Part shown: in pieces, positions 61,532-64,000 of the stretch
How the letters are laid out: the number at the start of each line of letters is the position of its first letter
How positions within the stretch are numbered: position 1 is the first letter of the stretch
Source: Betaproteobacteria bacterium
GTDB lineage: Bacteria > Pseudomonadota > Gammaproteobacteria > Burkholderiales > CAIKXV01
Assembly (NCBI GenBank): GCA_947458265.1
Contig: CANGYF010000002.1
Coordinates: 186,001-250,000, forward strand
Reading direction: 5' to 3'
DNA: 64,000 nucleotides
Notes under the pieces: model-generated
What the model was told of the DNA's origin: nothing
Seen by the model: the letters and a program-made list of their open reading frames with translations, nothing else
Databases searched by the model: none
Translations under genes and position numbers: made by a program

Positions 61532-64000
61532 TCAGCCCAGCGCCTTCGTCGCCACCTCGTACACATCCTTGGACAGCTTCTCCTGCGCCGCGATCGCCTG
61601 CAGCTCGGCGCGCATCAACGCCTGCCGCTGCGGGTCGTACTTGCGCCAGCGGTTCAGCGCACCCAGCATGCGCGCGGCCACCTGCGGGTTCTGGCGGTCG
61701 AGCTTCAGCACCTGTTCGCGCAGGAACGCATAGCCCGAGCCGTCGGCCTGGTGGAAGCGCAGCGGGTTGCCATGGCAGAACACGCCGACCAGCGCACGGA
61801 TGCGGTTGGGATTGCGCGCATCGTAGGCGGGGTGGCCCATCAGCGCGCGCACCTGTGCCAGCGCATCCGGCGCCTCGGAACGGGCCTGCAACGCGAGCCA
61901 CTTGTCGATCACCAGCGGATCGGCCTTCCACTGTGCATGGAACGCATCCAGCGCGCGCTGGCGCGCATCGCCCGGCACGTCGACGATGCACGACAGCGCC
62001 GCGATCTGGTCGGTCATGTTGTCGGCCGAATCGAACTGGGCCAGCGCCAGGGCGAGCGCATCCGGGGTACCGGCGCGGCTCAGGTAGGCAAGGCAGGTGT
62101 TGCGCAGCGCGCGCCGGCCGATCGACTCGCCGTCGTGGCTGTACGCCCCGGGTGCGCGGTTCGCCTCGTACGTCTGCTCGAGCGCGCTGCGATGCGCGCG
62201 CGCCAGCTGGCCCACCACCGCTTCGCGCGCGGCGTGCAGGCCTTCGACGTCCACCTGCACCATCTGCTCACCCAGGAAGGTGAAATCCGGCAGGGACAGC
62301 GCCAGCGCCTTGAAACGGCCGTCGAGCGCAGGGTCGGCAAGCGTTCGACCGAACGCATCGATGAATGCAGCGGGCAGCTCGATCGCCTGGCCGGCGCGGA
62401 ACGATGCGACCGCGCCGAGCAGGATGCGCGTGGCCAGCCGCTGACCGGCCTCCCAGCGGTTGAACGGATCGTCGTCATGGCCCATCAGGAATGCCAGCTC
62501 GGCGTCGCTGCAATCGAGGTTCAGCTTCACCGGCGCGGAGAAGCCGCGCAGCAGCGAGGGCACGGGCGCAGACGGCACCCCCTCGAACACGAAGCGCTGC
62601 TGCGCCTCGACCAGCGACAGGACCAGTTCGGTCCCGGCGGGCGCTGCCGTCCCGGCCAGCTGCAGCGGCAACGGCCGGCCACCGGCATCGAGCAGCGAGA
62701 CCCGTACCGGGATGTGCAGCGGCTGCTTGTGCGGCTGCCCGGGCGTGGCCGCGGTGTGCTGGGTCAGGGTGAGCGTGAAACGCCGCTCGCGCGCATCGTA
62801 GGCGGTGGCGACGGTGACCTCCGGCGTGCCCGCCTGCGAATACCACCGTCGGAACAGCGCCAGGTCGACCCCGGAGGCGTCCTGCATCGCCTGCGCGAAG
62901 TCGTCGCAGGTGACCGCCTGGCCGTCATGGCGCTCGAAGTAGAGGTCCATGCCCGCGCGGAACTTCTCCGGCCCGAGCAGGGTGTGCATCATCCGGATCA
63001 CTTCCGCGCCCTTCTCGTAGACGGTCGCGGTATAGAAGTTGCTGATCTCGATGTACGCGTCGGGGCGCACCGGATGCGCGAGCGGGCCGCCGTCCTCGGG
63101 GAACTGGTGGCTGCGCAGGGTACGCACGTCGCTGATGCGCTTGACCGCCTTCGAGGTCATGTCGGCGGTGAACTGCTGGTCGCGGAAGACGGTGAGACCT
63201 TCCTTCAGGGACAGCTGGAACCAGTCGCGGCAGGTGACGCGGTTGCCGGTCCAGTTGTGGAAGTACTCGTGCGCGATCACTGCCTCGATCGCCTCGAAGT
63301 CGGCATCGGTCGCGGTCTCGGCCTTCGCCAGCACGTACTTCGAGTTGAAGACGTTCAGGCCCTTGTTCTCCATCGCGCCCATGTTGAAGTCGTCGGCGCT
63401 GAAGATCATGTAGGCATCGAGGTCGTACTCGCGGCCGAAGGCCTCCTCGTCCCAGCGCATCGCCCGCTTCATCGAGGCGATCGCATGGTCGCACTTGTCG
63501 AGGTTGTGCTGCTCGACCCAGACCTCGACGCCGACCTCGCGCCCGGACATCGTGGTGAAGGTATCGCGCGCGCAGACGAGGTTACCGGCCACCAGCGCGA
63601 ACAGGTAGGACGGCTTCGGCCACGGGTCGACCCAGGTGGCGAAATGCCTTCCCTCGGCGCCCTTTCCAGTGGCCGGGCCGCTCTCGCCGCGGTTGCCATT
63701 GGACAGCAGCACCGGGTACTTGTTCCGGTCGGCGATGATGGTCGTGGTGTAGCGGGCCATCACGTCCGGGCGGTCGAGGAAGTAGGTGATCTTGCGGAAG
63801 CCGCGCGCCTCGCACTGGGTGCAGAAGTTGCCGCTGGACTTGTACAGGCCCTCGAGCGCGGTGTTCGCCTCGGGATGGATGATCGTCACCACCTCGAGCG
63901 TGAACTGCCGCGGCACCCGGCCGATGGTCAGCCCTTCGGCATCGACCACGTACTCCGACGGATCGAGTGCCCGGCCATCGAGCACGATCGCTTCGAGCTC
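61532..64000 (-). CDS. pepN: Aminopeptidase N, 5' end outside the window
   Basis: About 822 residues are visible; the first about 50-60 lie past position 64000. Landmarks are FNMGAMENKGLNVFNSKYVL (GAMEN exopeptidase motif), VIAHEYFHNWTGNRVTCRDW with zinc ligands HExxH and the downstream Glu in LSLKEGLTVFRD, and a helical C-terminal domain with MGHDDDPFNRWEAGQRLATR. PepN is the main broad-specificity zinc aminopeptidase of proteobacteria and acts in the cytosol on peptides. Length is consistent with a complete protein of about 880 residues. Confidence 0.95.
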   Translation of the reverse strand, partial: ELEAIVLDGRALDPSEYVVDAEGLTIGRVPRQFTLEVVTIIHPEANTALEGLYKSSGNFCTQCEARGFRKITYFLDRPDVMARYTTTIIADRNKYPVLLSNGNRGESGPATGKGAEGRHFATWVDPWPKPSYLFALVAGNLVCARDTFTTMSGREVGVEVWVEQHNLDKCDHAIASMKRAMRWDEEAFGREYDLDAYMIFSADDFNMGAMENKGLNVFNSKYVLAKAETATDADFEAIEAVIAHEYFHNWTGNRVTCRDWFQLSLKEGLTVFRDQQFTADMTSKAVKRISDVRTLRSHQFPEDGGPLAHPVRPDAYIEISNFYTATVYEKGAEVIRMMHTLLGPEKFRAGMDLYFERHDGQAVTCDDFAQAMQDASGVDLALFRRWYSQAGTPEVTVATAYDARERRFTLTLTQHTAATPGQPHKQPLHIPVRVSLLDAGGRPLPLQLAGTAAPAGTELVLSLVEAQQRFVFEGVPSAPVPSLLRGFSAPVKLNLDCSDAELAFLMGHDDDPFNRWEAGQRLATRILLGAVASFRAGQAIELPAAFIDAFGRTLADPALDGRFKALALSLPDFTFLGEQMVQVDVEGLHAAREAVVGQLARAHRSALEQTYEANRAPGAYSHDGESIGRRALRNTCLAYLSRAGTPDALALALAQFDSADNMTDQIAALSCIVDVPGDARQRALDAFHAQWKADPLVIDKWLALQARSEAPDALAQVRALMGHPAYDARNPNRIRALVGVFCHGNPLRFHQADGSGYAFLREQVLKLDRQNPQVAARMLGALNRWRKYDPQRQALMRAELQAIAAQEKLSKDVYEVATKALG

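Overview
This 64 kb window is GC-rich chromosomal DNA from a proteobacterium, most likely a betaproteobacterium of the Burkholderiales type. The pointers are four Bug/TctC periplasmic solute-binding proteins, a DUF1840 gene, a COQ7-type hydroxylase, UbiX, class 2 PyrD, MltF, SerS and PepN, plus short operons joined by ATGA, GTGA or TGATG overlaps. No insertion sequence, integrase, phage module or CRISPR array was found. Species assignment is inference; no rRNA is present.

Left part (1-12.1 kb): the start of a class III nucleotide cyclase; a minus-strand catabolic operon (FAD-linked oxidase, D-aminoacylase, 3-hydroxybutyrate dehydrogenase-like SDR, MaoC hydratase); then housekeeping genes (dusA, EamA exporter, pyrD, ubiX, a TIGR02444 protein, an MsbA-like ABC exporter, a class II aldolase). 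A five-copy 14-bp tandem repeat closes this part.

Putative lipid-tailoring locus (12.2-20.9 kb): two divergent, tightly overlapping gene sets share an 86-bp intergenic region. The minus set encodes two fatty-acid desaturases, a Rieske oxygenase, a GH3-type acyl-adenylating enzyme and two acetyltransferase-like proteins. The plus set encodes an alpha/beta hydrolase, an Asp/Asn beta-hydroxylase of the LpxO/OlsC kind and a PAP2/AUR1-like phosphatase or phosphotransferase. Together they have the parts needed to desaturate, oxygenate, activate and conjugate an acyl chain, then hydroxylate and transfer it. This is the strongest candidate in the window for an undescribed system.

Accessory metabolism (21-33.3 kb): Bug proteins sit beside a dienelactone hydrolase, a Gfo/Idh/MocA oxidoreductase and a CocE/NonD hydrolase. 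A TetR regulator and a divergent membrane-protein gene share a near-perfect 48-bp operator. Next come a His-rich lipoprotein, a fragment of an M15 peptidase, an HpcH/HpaI aldolase, a DUF1566 protein, a DUF1840 protein and CorA.

Minus-strand block (33.3-50.7 kb): a DCC-COQ7 fusion; an outer-membrane protein gene duplicated in tandem (923-bp unit) with a lipoprotein downstream; a 5'-nucleotidase-like protein; a methyltransferase; an arylsulfatase with its radical-SAM maturase and a SulP anion transporter; three small membrane proteins; two DUF1254-type proteins; and a lipoprotein.

Right part (50.8-64 kb): tRNA-Ser(CGA), mltF, serS, a LigI-like amidohydrolase with a Bug protein, two divergent MFS transporters, a GAF-GGDEF diguanylate cyclase, an M61 peptidase and most of pepN. 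No gap between genes exceeds 300 bp. The longest, about 230 bp at 396-625, shows no recognisable feature.
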